Shown here: piece by piece, positions 1-9,825 of the stretch | Layout: each line of letters starts with the position of its first letter | Position numbering within the stretch: the first letter of the stretch is position 1 | From: Lepiota brunneoincarnata | Taxonomy: Eukaryota > Basidiomycota > Agaricomycetes > Agaricales > Agaricaceae | Direction of reading: 5' to 3' | DNA: 64,000 nt | Assembly (NCBI GenBank): GCA_023014365.1 | Contig: JAEBUN010000070.1 | Coordinates: forward strand, 1 to 64,000 | The notes under the pieces: generated by a model | Database searches by the model: none | What the model saw: the letters and a program-made list of their open reading frames with translations, nothing else | Told to the model about the DNA's origin: nothing | Made by a program: the position numbers and the translations under genes

Positions 1-437
1 AGCCGTGATCAAGAACGGTTTCAGAGGGCTATTTAGTGTGCGTCGTTAAGTGTGAATTCTTCGGTCGTCAACCAACCCAGAGACAGAGACAGAGACCAGA
101 GTTCAGAGTTTAGAGTTCCAGAGTGCTAGAGACAGAGACAGAGACAGAGACCAGAGACCAGAGACTAGAGACCCCGCGCTTTGAATTGACAGGGATTGTC
201 CTTTCATTGTTGCACCGTACGGCTAAGATAACTTCAACGGCTGTTCATTAACCTCTAAAACACTACTCTCTTGAATTTCGCTGTCAGAACGCACCCCCAG
301 AACACCCTAAAAGACGAAACTGTTCCTTATCTATCTCATTCCACTTGTATTAGCTTAAGCTTATCGAATTTCGGCTAAGCTTAGTGAAAACAAGCCCACT
401 ATCCATATTAAAACATACAAACGTTTTTACCTTTTCA
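1..437. other. Unassigned DNA at left edge
   Basis: This stretch matches no other part of the window, and I see no convincing coding frame or RNA gene. It meets LINE-A sequence (copy A0) abruptly at about 438, inside the region joining endonuclease to RT. Its last bases end in CA, which would fit an LTR end, but no partner end or target duplication is visible. It is either the edge of another insertion in A0 or DNA joined by a deletion. Confidence 0.5.
79..173. repeat. Purine-rich GAGACA/GACCAGA simple repeat
   Basis: Imperfect tandem units of AGAGAC, AGAGACC and AGAGTT run for about 95 bp, with nearly all purines on the plus strand apart from regular C residues. It lacks the unique spacers of a CRISPR array and looks like a microsatellite. 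Confidence 0.7.
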
Positions 438-1722
438 CCGCCTGTGCGGGGAGAGCGTCCAACACAGAGGGATCCATAGTGTGGCCGGAGGCCACGTTGT
501 AGGTCCCGTGAAGAGCATCCCATAGGGAGCCCATATCGTGACATGGCATGCCATCATGCTGAATCGTGTTGCACGCAGGCAGCTTGCGCTGTTTAACCCA
601 GGCCATCAGGTCCCAGGGGCGCTTGTTTGCAGAGGCAATCTCTTCGATCTTCTCATTGAAGAACTTGTGCTTGATGGCCTTAGCGGCCCGCCAGAACTCA
701 TACCATGCCTCCCCCAAGGGGGAGGCCCGATACGCCCTAATGGCAGCAGTACAGCCGTCATTCCACCATGGATTAGACCGCCCCACGATGAACACCTCCT
801 CAGAGAAGGCGTCCCAGGCCTGAGAGATGACCCGAGCCACAGCTGAGGCCGCAGACTCCACCTCCGCAGGCGTGTCCAGGGGTGGCCACAAAGCGGACAG
901 CCCCTCGCATATCTGCACCACGAACTTTGACTCCTCGTTGCTATCGGGCTTCAGAACACGGCGGATCACCCCGGTCATAAAACAAGTGACCGGGAGAACC
1001 AGAGTGAGAAGCGCGTGGTCTGAAGGACCACGCATCTCCAGATCGATCAGGGGCCTGAGATCAGGATCTCGAGCCATCGGGAGGAAAACGAGATCGATCA
1101 CCGATGGTGACAGATTCGAATCATGCGGGAAGTGAGTTGGGCCCGGAACCACCGGGAGTACCAAATCAAGCCCCAGATCCATCCCAACCTCCAAGAGAGA
1201 TTGGGTGATTCCCGGATGCGAGACCCGATTAGGATCCCACCGCTCCGAGTGGCAATTGAAGTCGCCCGCCATATACGTCATGGCAGGCATAGAGTCCACC
1301 AGCCCCCGAAGGGCCAAGATGGCGGTGTGCCAGTTGTCCGAATAGACGTTCATAAGGTTATAGGTGTGCCCCCCTTGCCACAGGGATACAACCATAATGT
1401 CATGGTGGTCGATCAAGTCCCTCTGGAAGAATGGTCGCAGCAACTTCAGCCTCGAGTGGACATAAGCCAGCACCCGCAGGGACGCATTGCCTGGCTGAGG
1501 GTTCCATATGCACACCCACTCCGGATGGAGCGGGGTGCCTACAACATCCTCACTGTCTTTAGAGATAGTAGAGGGAGCCTTATGGAGATTTTGCCAAGGG
1601 GGCTCTTGCACGAAAAGGACGTCAAAATCGTTTTTATACAACTCGAGATAGGAGTCCAGCAGAATGTAATTATGGTTTACATTCTGAGAGCATATATGTA
1701 ACTCGTTTAGGTACCTAGGCAT
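438..1722 (-). pseudogene. LINE-A ORF2, endonuclease domain (copy A0)
   Basis: An open frame from the ATG at 1722 encodes the APE-type endonuclease that nicks target DNA for target-primed reverse transcription. Visible motifs in order are SQNVNHNYILL at the N-terminus, QEPPW, GDFNCHSERWDP (metal/catalytic GDFN), SPSVIDLVF and the catalytic SDH near residue 235. The start codon overlaps the end of ORF1 (ATGCCTAG). The frame stays open for more than 420 codons, then stops at the junction with unrelated DNA at about 438, so RT and the C-terminal domains are missing. The endonuclease alone looks undamaged, but the protein is truncated. Confidence 0.85.
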
Positions 1723-2707
1723 TACTCCTGGGCTGAGTTAGTGAGATCTTGGGGACGGTAGGGGAACCGCGTACCTCCTGATAATGTTTCTTGGCCCAAC
1801 CGTCCTCAAAACGCTTGTGCCAGAAGGGGCATTTCTTGTCATGGGTGGCATGGGGGCTGCTGCAATTCCTACAACGGGGCTGATGAGGGCACGGAGTGCC
1901 CTCAGCAGTGCCAGCAACCGGTGGGTTCACGTTGGGGCAGGCCTTGCAGCACCCCGCCATCAACCTGTGGTTCTCCTCGCTGTGAGGCTCAGAGCAAAGA
2001 GGGCAGGTCGGGAATCGCGCCCTGCATACATTAGTCAGGTGCTCCCACCGCCAGCAACGGTGGCAGAGGGACGTCCCAACCCGCTGGGAGGCCGCACTTA
2101 TAGGACAAGCGCGGGGCCCAATGGCCAACGACCTTCCGATCATGGACTTGGAGGTGGACCCGGTCTGCGAGTCCCATATCTCGAACCAGACAGTCGCAGT
2201 GTCTGATTTGTTGGAGTTCCTCCTGACCCTAGGGGGGCCCTAGAGGTTAAGGAAACCATGATGTGACGACTGTCGCATGATGTTCTCGATCCACTGACTG
2301 GTAATACGCGACCCATCAGGGGCAAAGAATGGGACGTCCGACACTTTCATGAAGGACTTGGAGGAGGGGACCATGGCCGTGGGCTGCGATCCCGCTGGGA
2401 AGAACTGGGAAGCCTAGTCCTGGATCACGTTGAGATCCGCTGTGGACGCAACTGGGTCAGTCGCGAGAGAGACGCCATCGTACGCCGGGGAGGCCGATGT
2501 GACGTTAAGGGAGGACTTTGCATTGAGGAGGGCACGATTAGCCCCCGCGATGACCTGAGACAAGTCCTTGATCGGGGGCCTAGGGCCCACGAACAGGATG
2601 ACGATCTGGCGCCTAGTGGGGCCAGCGGTAGTGTTGTGAGGCCTCCCAGTCAACGGAGTGGAGGATCCCCTACCAACGGTGTGGAGGATATCCGTGGGGG
2701 ACAGGTG
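1715..2707 (-). pseudogene. LINE-A ORF1, C-terminal gag-like part (copy A0)
   Basis: This is the C-terminal third of the ORF1 RNA-binding protein. The last ~140 residues hold three Cys/His clusters: CX2CX4HX4C (CHRCWRWEHLTNVC), a CPLC...H...C cluster, and CRNCSSPHATHDKKC, which resembles the C2HC fingers of jockey/I-type gag proteins. Upstream, the reading frame changes near 2140 and is broken between 2325 and 2414, so this copy is not translatable as one protein. It continues at 4157-4464 on the far side of SINE-1. Confidence 0.8.
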
Positions 2708-4156
2708 TTTTTTTTTTTTTTTGAAATCAACAATTTACGAGGTATAGGACCCTCCCATGAGGGAGGACCCTATTGCTATGCGCTCTTGCGAGGCAAGCAC
2801 CGGATGCACCAGACCCCGGAATTAACTTAGACTCTAACCTGGCTTAGTCAGTCAGGAGAACCGACAGAGGATTTAGTGCACTCGAGCCGGGTCGCGGGAG
2901 ACTGTCCCAGCCCGCTACAGCTCACGCTTCGCCAGGGAGTTAGTATAGAGCCCCAGTTACTGGGCTTCCCGTTCCCGGGCAGGTGGTTCGGTGATGCCAA
3001 CTGGTGCAGATCCCCACCTGTCCCAGGTCTCTGCCTCGCCTACAGCCAACCACGTTGCACTCCCAGAGGTCCATGGACCAGTGGCGTGGAGTTGTTTCAG
3101 TACCCTAAGCCTGCGCCACCCACTTCGGACGGAACACCCACAGGGGATCTAACCCCAGGGCATGCCCAGATGCGGACTCACCCAGAGCTCCAAGGTCCGG
3201 GCGGCAGACCTCCCCAATCAGCAGCCCCTATGGGAGAAGCCGTGGGTAACCCCAAAGCCCCAGTGCCCCACCCTTTGCCACCCGACCGGATACCTATTAC
3301 CATGGACTAACAACCGGTATTTACTTGGCTTAAGCCGGCGGCACCCGGACCAAGTATTCCCATGTGGGGGGTTACCTGGCCCCTTATTGGGACGTTCGAT
3401 CTGTTTTTGTTAGAATTCCCCTGCTTACCACGCCCTGTGCTTTTGCTCCCTTATTGGGCACAGCCGATCTAGTCCGATCAAGATTGATCCAGATCCGCCA
3501 CTTTGGGCTCCAATGATCTCTCCCCCAGATTTACCCCAGATCGGCGATTGCCAGTCGCCAAATCGAGAACTGAGATCAAGGAGACCATTGAATTTCCTCA
3601 GAGATAGTTTACCCACCCGAAGAACCAAGCACACGGTAGTATCCGATGACAACCACGCGACCTCTCTCCACTTCACAGGTATGGAAGATGAGAGGGAATC
3701 TGTTAGGAGTGCCCTGTGACATGCCAGGATGTGCTATGTGCACTCCTGTGGTGAGCAGTGTGCACTTGTCTTATTGTGCTCTGAACAGTCCCACTTGTTT
3801 GTTGTTGTGCTTGTGGACTTGTAGATAGGCCTGGACGCTTTTGGTAGCTAGTCATGTGATCTAGACATGGACTTGCACCTGTGGACGCTTTTGGGACTTC
3901 CAGTCTCTCACAGCTGTCCACAGGTGAGTAGTTAGTTCTATCTCCACTCCAGTCTCTCACAGCTGTCCACAGCTTGTTCCTTTTGTTTCTAATCGTTCCC
4001 TTCGTGTAATACACTCGTTCCTTCGCTGTTAGGACTCCTTACCAGTCCCCCAACGCTCCCGCTTCAACAGAATCGAACCCCCAACCTTTCCGGCAGCCGT
4101 GCGCAGCTACCTCTCCCCATCTTTAGTGATCGAAACCACTGGGCTAGAGGGGCCCT
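2708..4156 (-). mobile_element. SINE-1, tRNA-headed retroposon
   Basis: This minus-strand element runs from a GGGCCCC head at 4155 to a T-run at 2708-2722 (its poly-A tail). It is flanked by a 14-bp duplication GTGGGGGACAGGTG (2694-2707 and 4157-4170). Removing the solo LTR at 3701-4069 leaves about 1.08 kb, the same length as SINE-2. The head carries pol III A- and B-box matches. The 3' end shares the AAATTGTTGATT-poly(A) terminus with LINE-A, so it is probably mobilised by LINE-A. I see no convincing coding frame in the body. Confidence 0.85.
3701..4069 (+). mobile_element. Solo LTR of the Copia-1 family (LTR1)
   Basis: A 369-bp unit begins TGTTAGGAGTGCC and ends CTTCAACA, with a 5-bp GAATC duplication on each side (3696-3700 and 4070-4074). 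It matches the LTRs of Copia-1, so it is the scar of a copia insertion lost by LTR-LTR recombination. It contains the long form of the internal direct repeat (the CAGTCTCTCACAGCTGTCC motif occurs twice). The target duplication lies in the B box of the SINE-1 head. Confidence 0.93.
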
Positions 4157-4464
4157 GTGGGGGACAGGTGTGGGAAGGCCCTCACCATAGTGGCAATGGC
4201 CTCCGCGACCTTTGTATCGCCATCCCTTGAGACCGGGGGGACAGCGGCCACCTGAGCGAAGGAGTGCTTCGCACCCCTGGGCTTGGTGGAGAGATTCACC
4301 TTAGGTGGCGGCGGTGGGACCGCCGACCTCACATAGGATGTGCCAGCTTGCGATGGGCCCGGACCTCTAGGGTTGGGCGGCGGCGCAGGGGGAGGGGGGG
4401 CCTTGCCCTTACCCTTGGAGTTGGGGGACTTAGCCCCTCCAGACAGCGTGGCCGAGGAGGCTCT
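4157..4464 (-). pseudogene. LINE-A ORF1, middle fragment (copy A0)
   Basis: This is the middle of A0 ORF1, between the SINE-1 and Copia-1 insertions. It encodes the proline/glycine/lysine-rich linker (KGKGKAPPPP type) followed by PPKVNLSTKPRG and SFAQVAA, the same order as in the other ORF1 copies. Its right edge is the 5-bp copia target duplication GCTCT at 4460-4464, repeated at 35477-35481, where ORF1 resumes. Confidence 0.8.
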
Positions 4465-4784
4465 TGTTGAAGCAGGAGCGTTGGGGGACTGGTGAGGAGT
4501 CCTAACAGCGAAGGAACAAGTGTATTACGTGAAGGGAACGACTAGAAACGAAAGGAACAAGCTGTGGACAGCTGTGAGAGACTGGAAGTCCCAAAAGCGT
4601 CCACAGGTGCAAGTCCATGTCTAGATCACATGACTAGCTACCAAAAGCGTCCAGGCCTATCTACAAGTCCACAAACACAACAACAAACAAGTGGGACTGT
4701 TCAGAGCACAATAAGACAAGTGCACACTGCTCACCACAGGAGTGCACATAGCACATCCTGGCATGTCACAGGGCACTCCTAACA
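4465..4784 (-). repeat. Copia-1 3' LTR
   Basis: A 320-bp LTR (TGTTAGGAGTG...TTCAACA on the minus strand) adjoins the polypurine tract. It carries a single copy of the CAGTCTCTCACAGCTGTCC motif, whereas the 5' LTR of the same element carries two. An identical-length solo LTR lies at 26590-26909. Confidence 0.92.
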
Positions 4785-4796
4785 CACCCCCTTGAT
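4785..4796 (-). other. Copia-1 polypurine tract
   Basis: On the minus strand AGATCAAGGGGGTG lies directly upstream of the 3' LTR. This is the purine-rich plus-strand primer expected at this position. Confidence 0.75.
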
Positions 4797-4814
4797 CTGA
4801 CAAGTCCTACTGCA

Positions 4815-5764
4815 TCAGACATACCGTCGCAGACCTAAAAGGGGTACTGTGGACTCCACAATCGACACAGGAACAGGCTTGGTGAGGATGTCGGCCAACT
4901 GCTCAGTGGTTGGTACATGCACTGGATCAATCATTCTTGCCTCCACTGCATCACAGAGCCAGTAGAGTCGAAGGTCTAGGTGCTTCATTCGTCCATGGTG
5001 TTCTGGATTCTTTGCAACCTGTATTCCTGACTTGTTGTCAACATAGAGTGTCGAAGGGAAGGAAATGATGTGTCCAATCTCCAAGAGAATGTTGCACATC
5101 CACATGATCTCCTTGCCTGCTTCAACTGCTGCAACATACTCAGCTTCAGTAGTAGACAGTGTTACCAATCCCTGACGCTTTGAGGACCATCCTACAGCAC
5201 CACCACACACCAGAGTTACATATCCACCTGTTGCTCGTCCTGTCTCCTTGCAATCACCATGAGAGGCCTCTGAATAGGTTATAAACAACTTGTCATCATC
5301 GTTTCCTTTGTAGACTAGGTTGTAGTCAGCAGTGCCTTTGAGGTAACGGAAGAGGTGTTTGACAGCTGCCCAGTGCTGGGGGCCAGGATTGTGATTAAAC
5401 CACCCCAGATAAGCAACAGCAAATGCAATGTCAGGACGAGTCATGGTAGCCAAGTACTGGAGTGCACCCACAGCACTGAGATAGGGAATAGAGCGCATCT
5501 GGTCTTGTTCTGCAGGGGAGATTGTGATGTTGGCTAAGTCAATTCCTGGACTCATAGGAGTCTTCACAGGATTGCAGTCATCCATACCAAACTGTTTGAG
5601 CATAGAATCAATATAGTGTGATTGGGAAAGGGAGATGGTGCGGTTGGGAATGTCCTGAGTGATCTGGATGTTGAGAAGAAAGGAGGTGAGACCAAGATCA
5701 CGGAGTTTAAAGTGTTTCAACAGCTCAGCTACTGTTCTGTCCATGGCTTGATTGTTCTTGGACA
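4815..5764 (-). pseudogene. Copia pol, RT C-terminus and RNase H
   Basis: This open minus-strand frame encodes the RT connection and RNase H of Ty1/copia pol. Signature blocks are YLSAVGALQYLATMTRPDI, STTEAEYVA, LYVDNKSGI, KHLDLRLYWL and EQLADILTKPV at the C-terminus. The usual YSDAD catalytic block reads TYSEASHGDC, so an aspartate may be lost. It joins the RT piece at 5920 once the short LINE-A insertion at 5765-5919 is removed. The stop lies about 30 bp before the 3' LTR. Confidence 0.88.
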
Positions 5765-5919
5765 GGAGTGTGGCCTTTCAAGTCAGCGGGACTCTCTTCC
5801 CTACCTTCATTGGTAGTTATACCATGTATTAGTTGCCTTGTACATAGCTAGTGCACGCGGACTGCATTTGAGCACCGCGTTATAAATTGTTGATTAAAAA
5901 AAAAAAAAAAAAAAAAAAA
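5765..5919 (+). mobile_element. Short LINE-A 3'-end insertion (tail 1)
   Basis: This 155-bp plus-strand insert begins GGAGTGTGGCCTTTC and ends with a 24-A tail. A perfect 15-bp duplication GATTGTTCTTGGACA flanks it (5750-5764, 5920-5934). It is the last ~130 nt of the LINE-A 3' UTR and interrupts copia RT. It starts at the same LINE-A position as the independent insert at 13639-13792. Confidence 0.93.
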
Positions 5920-6801
5920 GATTGTTCTTGGACACAAGTGTGATGTCGTCAATGAAGATGGGAACAATAACATAAACGTTACCCTTGCTGTAAACATACA
6001 CAGAGTTGTCTGACTTGAGCTTGGTGTAGTCCAAAGAGCTAAAGACATCATGTAGCTTCTTGTTCCACTGTCTAGCAGCCTGTTTGAGGCCATAGAGCAA
6101 TTTGGTAAGCTTGCAAACATGGTTAGGACCTCCCTCGTGGTAGCCTTCAGGTTGGTGCATGTAGATCTCTTCATTCAAGTCCCCATAAGTGAAGGCAGAT
6201 GAAATGTCAACAGAACGAAGTGAATAGCCTTCTTTGGCTGCCAAGGCCAGAATGAGGCGTAAGGATGCAGGGCGATATGTGGGAGCAAAGACTTCAGTAT
6301 AGTCAAATCCAGGGCGTTGAGAGTACCCTTTTGCGACCAACCTAGCCTTGTAGCGCTCCACGGAGCCATCAGCCTTGAGCTTGACTCGGAACACCCAACC
6401 TGAGTTGATAGCTGTCTTGCCAGGAGGGAGCTCAACAATTTGCCAAGTGTTGTTACCCATCAAAGACATCATCTCGTCATTGCAAGCACCTTGCCATTGA
6501 GTCCCATCAGGTGCAGACATTGCAGCCTTGAAGGTACGGAAGCCTGGGTCCTCTGTGTTGCCAGCAAACTCAACATCTTGAAAGCCATCCTCAACAGCTA
6601 GATCAGCTTCCTCCTCATCATCACTGTCAGGGACAGGAGGTGGAGGATCTCTGACCTTCCACCACTCACCAGGTACCGTCTCACATGTGCAGAGCGTCGT
6701 GGAGCAGTTGGGAGCAATGGTGGTACAGGAGGCGGCGCAACATCAAGAGGAGGCGCAGGAACAGGAGGAATGATAGGAGGTGGAGCAGGGAGTGGTACAT
6801 C
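5920..6801 (-). pseudogene. Copia pol, reverse transcriptase domain
   Basis: RT of Ty1/copia type: WQGACNDEM, NSGWVFRVKLKADGSVERYK, ARLVAKGYSQRPGFDYTEVF, DISSAFTYGDLNEEIYM and KLLYGLKQAARQWN. The catalytic block reads FIDDI (usually YVDD). The N-terminal side (DDEEEADLAVEDGFQDVEF) is open to about 6670. There the expected RRSAHVR and PGEWWKV blocks lie in different frames, indicating a one-base frameshift. The left end is the 13-bp duplication GGAGTGGTACATC of the A1 insertion, and pol resumes at 17861. Confidence 0.87.
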
Positions 6802-6824
6802 TTTTTTTTTTTTTTTTTTTTTTT

Positions 6825-7253
6825 GGAATCAACAATTTATAATGCGGTGCTCGAACGCAGTCCGCGTGCACTAGCTACGTACAAGGCAACTAATACATGG
6901 TATAACTGCCAATAAAGGTAGGGAAGAGAGTCCCGCTGACTCGAAAGGCTATACTCCATAGGGAAGTGCGCGTGAGTGAAGAGCCCACTACCCCGACGAA
7001 AACCAGGGTGCGGCAGACGAGGGGTGGATAGGGCCAACAGGTCCCCCCCCTGAAGGGGGTTAGGAGTCATCTCTCCGGAAATCCCTACACCTCACAGACC
7101 AAGGCTCTAAGAACTTCGGGTCTCCGCCCCTAAGGGCGTTAGGAGTCAATTCTCCATAAATCGCTACACCCCGCCCGAAGGCGGAGGGCGAATAACCACC
7201 GGTCCCTCAAAACCGAAGCCGTGAGGGGGGAATAACCCGAAGGCCCCCCCCAG
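6825..7253 (-). other. LINE-A 3' UTR with two tandem structured repeats
   Basis: In element orientation the UTR contains two related ~55-nt units, at about 7125-7180 and 7046-7102. Each has GTGTAGSGATTT, then a GGAG-AATTGA-CTCC hairpin (the second unit varies slightly), then a C-run/G-run hairpin (CGCCC-TTA-GGGGCG or CCCCC-TTCA-GGGGG). The UTR ends TTATAAATTGTTGATTCC before the tail. LINE-B has one equivalent unit with compensating base changes. Confidence 0.75.
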
Positions 7254-9825
7254 TTATCCCACCCCTTGGGGCCGGGATAGGAACGCAAACGCGGAGGGAT
7301 TGCGCTCCAGAAAGCCCAGAAGGGCGTCGAGGTCACGGGGTAAGCCACCACGCCGTGTATACTTCAGACAGGAAGTGAGTATGTGGGTGCGGGTTTCAAG
7401 CCGCAACCCACATGGGCAGGAGTGGTCCTCCTGGGGATGGAATCTAGCACGGTACTCCCCGATAGGGGCATGACCAAGTATGGTGTGGGCGGCCCTCGCT
7501 GTACCAGCGACGGACATCCGGGGGCCGATTTCTCGGAGCCACGCACCTCCGGAGAGGTACGAGGGTTGGATTGGCTTCCCAAGGGAGTCCAGCAGAGGGA
7601 GGAAGTTCCTTCCCCTATAGAGGGGCGAGCGAAACATATTCACCCATTCGTCAATACACCCCCTCGTGACTTCAGCCTGGAGGGAGTCGATAGTAGTCGC
7701 TGGGCGAACACCCAACGACACCTGGAGCTCCTTCACCATTGCAACAGCGTCGGAGTGAAGCTCTGCAACAGAGCCCGAAGGCACCTGCCAGAAAGTAACA
7801 GTCCGCTGGGCCTTGGAAGACAGCCAGTGGTCCAGGGACCGGCACACCTCCAGGGAATGAACCTGGCTGGCGTGCACAGAGGGATCCACAGCTCTGCGGG
7901 TGGAGCCGGTGGAGCTGGTGTAGATGAAGATGTGGTCGGTTTCCGCACAGTCCAAGACCATGCTTACTCCCAATTGAATGGAGTGGAGCTCTGCATCAGC
8001 AAGCAGAACCCTCCCCGCGGCCTGCCTGGCCTGCCTGACCAAGCACCCACCTGCAAACACGCAAGCCACCAAAACGGCCTGCAGTCTCCTGCACGGCAGC
8101 CGGTGGGCACCAGCCGCTATGCAGACAGATGACGGATCAGACTGCGCCCTCCGAATGGAGGCATGCAGTCCGTCGAGGTGCCGTTGCTTCGAATCCCCCT
8201 CCGGATCAACGGTGTAAAGCCTAAATTTGATCCGCTCCGAGAAGCGGTCCAAAAGCCGGAGACCTGGCCTGTTCTCATCCACAAATGGGGAGAACGGCTC
8301 AGTGAGCTGTGGAAGCACTGCCTGTACCTCCATAAGAGCACTCTTCACCTTAGGCCGAAGCGCAGGGGTGAGAGTCGAAATGGCTCGCGGGTGCTCCAGA
8401 GAGCTCCCCCTAAACTCATGGCCCAGCAAGGGCCAAAGCGGATGATTAGCCACAAGAGTAGCAACCCGGAATATCGTTTGGGATGCTAACTTCTTAAGAT
8501 GCAACTGGAAGGGCAGAAGGCCCGCCAGGGCCTCTGCCCCCCCGGTTGGGGATGTGCGGAATGCACCGATGATCCAGTTAGCGGCTCGCCGCTGCATGGA
8601 GTTAAACATCTTGAGGATTCCCTTGTTGCGGAAACCCTTGTGATACCACATGCAAAATCCGTACGTGGCAATGGGAACCACGCAGGACCGATAGAGGAGG
8701 CGCTTCTGGTCAGGATGCAACCCCCGGGTTGAATTACCAAGCATCCCCATCGCACCAACCGTGGAGAAAGCCTTGGTAGAATAGTAGCGGACGTGCTCGC
8801 GGAAAGTAAGAGCACGGTCAAAATAGAAACCCAAGTACCGCCAAAATGGCCTGGGCCTCAAAGGGGTGTCCCCTGTGTATGGATGGAAGCCCAAGTCAAT
8901 GGGCGGATTAGCATCCCTCGGGTTGCGAGAGAAGTGGAAGACCTCAGACTTGGTATGCTCAAGCGTGAGGCTGAAAGAGTCAAAGAGCCCATGCACGCAG
9001 TGGTAGGCCGCCTGCAGGGCAGTAACGTTGTCCTCCCAGCTTCTGGTCTGGACTATAAGGGTCCTGTCGTCGATATATGAGAGCATGTCGATGCCAAGGC
9101 CGGGGGTCCGCTGGTAGTACAAGTACACCAGGGGGGCGAGATACAGAGCAGACAAGACGGGGGACAGAGCAGAGCCCTGTCCTACGCCCACATCTGCCTG
9201 CCTAGGGTCGGATCGAAAGGAATTCCACAAGTAAGTGGTAGACCTCCCAACCAGGTAAGAACCGAAGAATTGCACCAGCTCCAGCGCAAAACCCGACCGT
9301 GATAGCACCGCCAGAATCATGTCGTGATTCAGCAAAGGGAAGAACTGAGCGATGTCAAAGGCTACAACGCTAGTCCGCAGTCCCCGAGCCTACCCCGCAC
9401 GAACGAGATGGGTGAGGATCAACCCGGCGTCTTCAGTGGACTTCTGGCAGATACCGCCAACCTGGTTGGGATGAAACACCCCCCATTTGACGCAGTCAAA
9501 CTGGAGGCGGTTGGAGATCATCTTCTCCACCAGTTTACCCAATGTGTTCAGTAACACAATCGGCTGGAAGGCCTTGGGGGTAGAGTACGAGGGCTTTCCC
9601 GGCTTAGGTATGACCACCAAGTTAGACTCCTTGAAATAATCAGGCCAATGCCCTGCCGTCAGGCAGGCATTGGCAAGATCGACGAACATGCGGCAGGACA
9701 CTCTGTCCGCCACAATATCCTTCAGGTACAACCACGTAACGTGGTCAGGCCTGGGAGCAGACTTCTTCGTGCAAGAACACAGGGCGTCCTCAAGCTCCAA
9801 AGTGGAGAAAGGGTACCACGCCCTC
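7254..9825 (-). pseudogene. LINE-A ORF2, RT and C-terminal domains (copy A1)
   Basis: RT motifs are VIPKPGKPSYSTPKAF, LLNTLGKLVEKMI, AFDIAQFF, GVGQGSALSPVLSALYLAP and YIDDRT (catalytic YxDD). After the thumb comes an RNase H-like domain (ADAELHSIQLGVSM) and a C-terminal zinc motif CPCGLRLETRTHILTSC. The RNase H positions matching two catalytic aspartates in LINE-B are Gly and Ser here (CIAAGAHR, IYTSSTGS). One TGG-to-TAG nonsense (GWARG read G*ARG) lies at about 9389-9391. Upstream the frame is open to SINE-2 at 9826 and continues at 10908. Confidence 0.88.

Noticed and set aside
79..173. CRISPR-like repeat array
   Set aside because: Units are 6-8 bp, imperfect and lack unique spacers; a simple repeat in eukaryotic DNA.
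2876..3310. 144-codon ORF inside SINE-1 (plus strand)
   Set aside because: It is antisense to the element, only partly kept in SINE-2, and has no recognisable domain; low-complexity Pro-rich translation.
4070..4156. Functional tRNA gene
   Set aside because: The A and B boxes are good but the acceptor stem is not closed and the sequence continues into the retroposon body; it is a SINE head.
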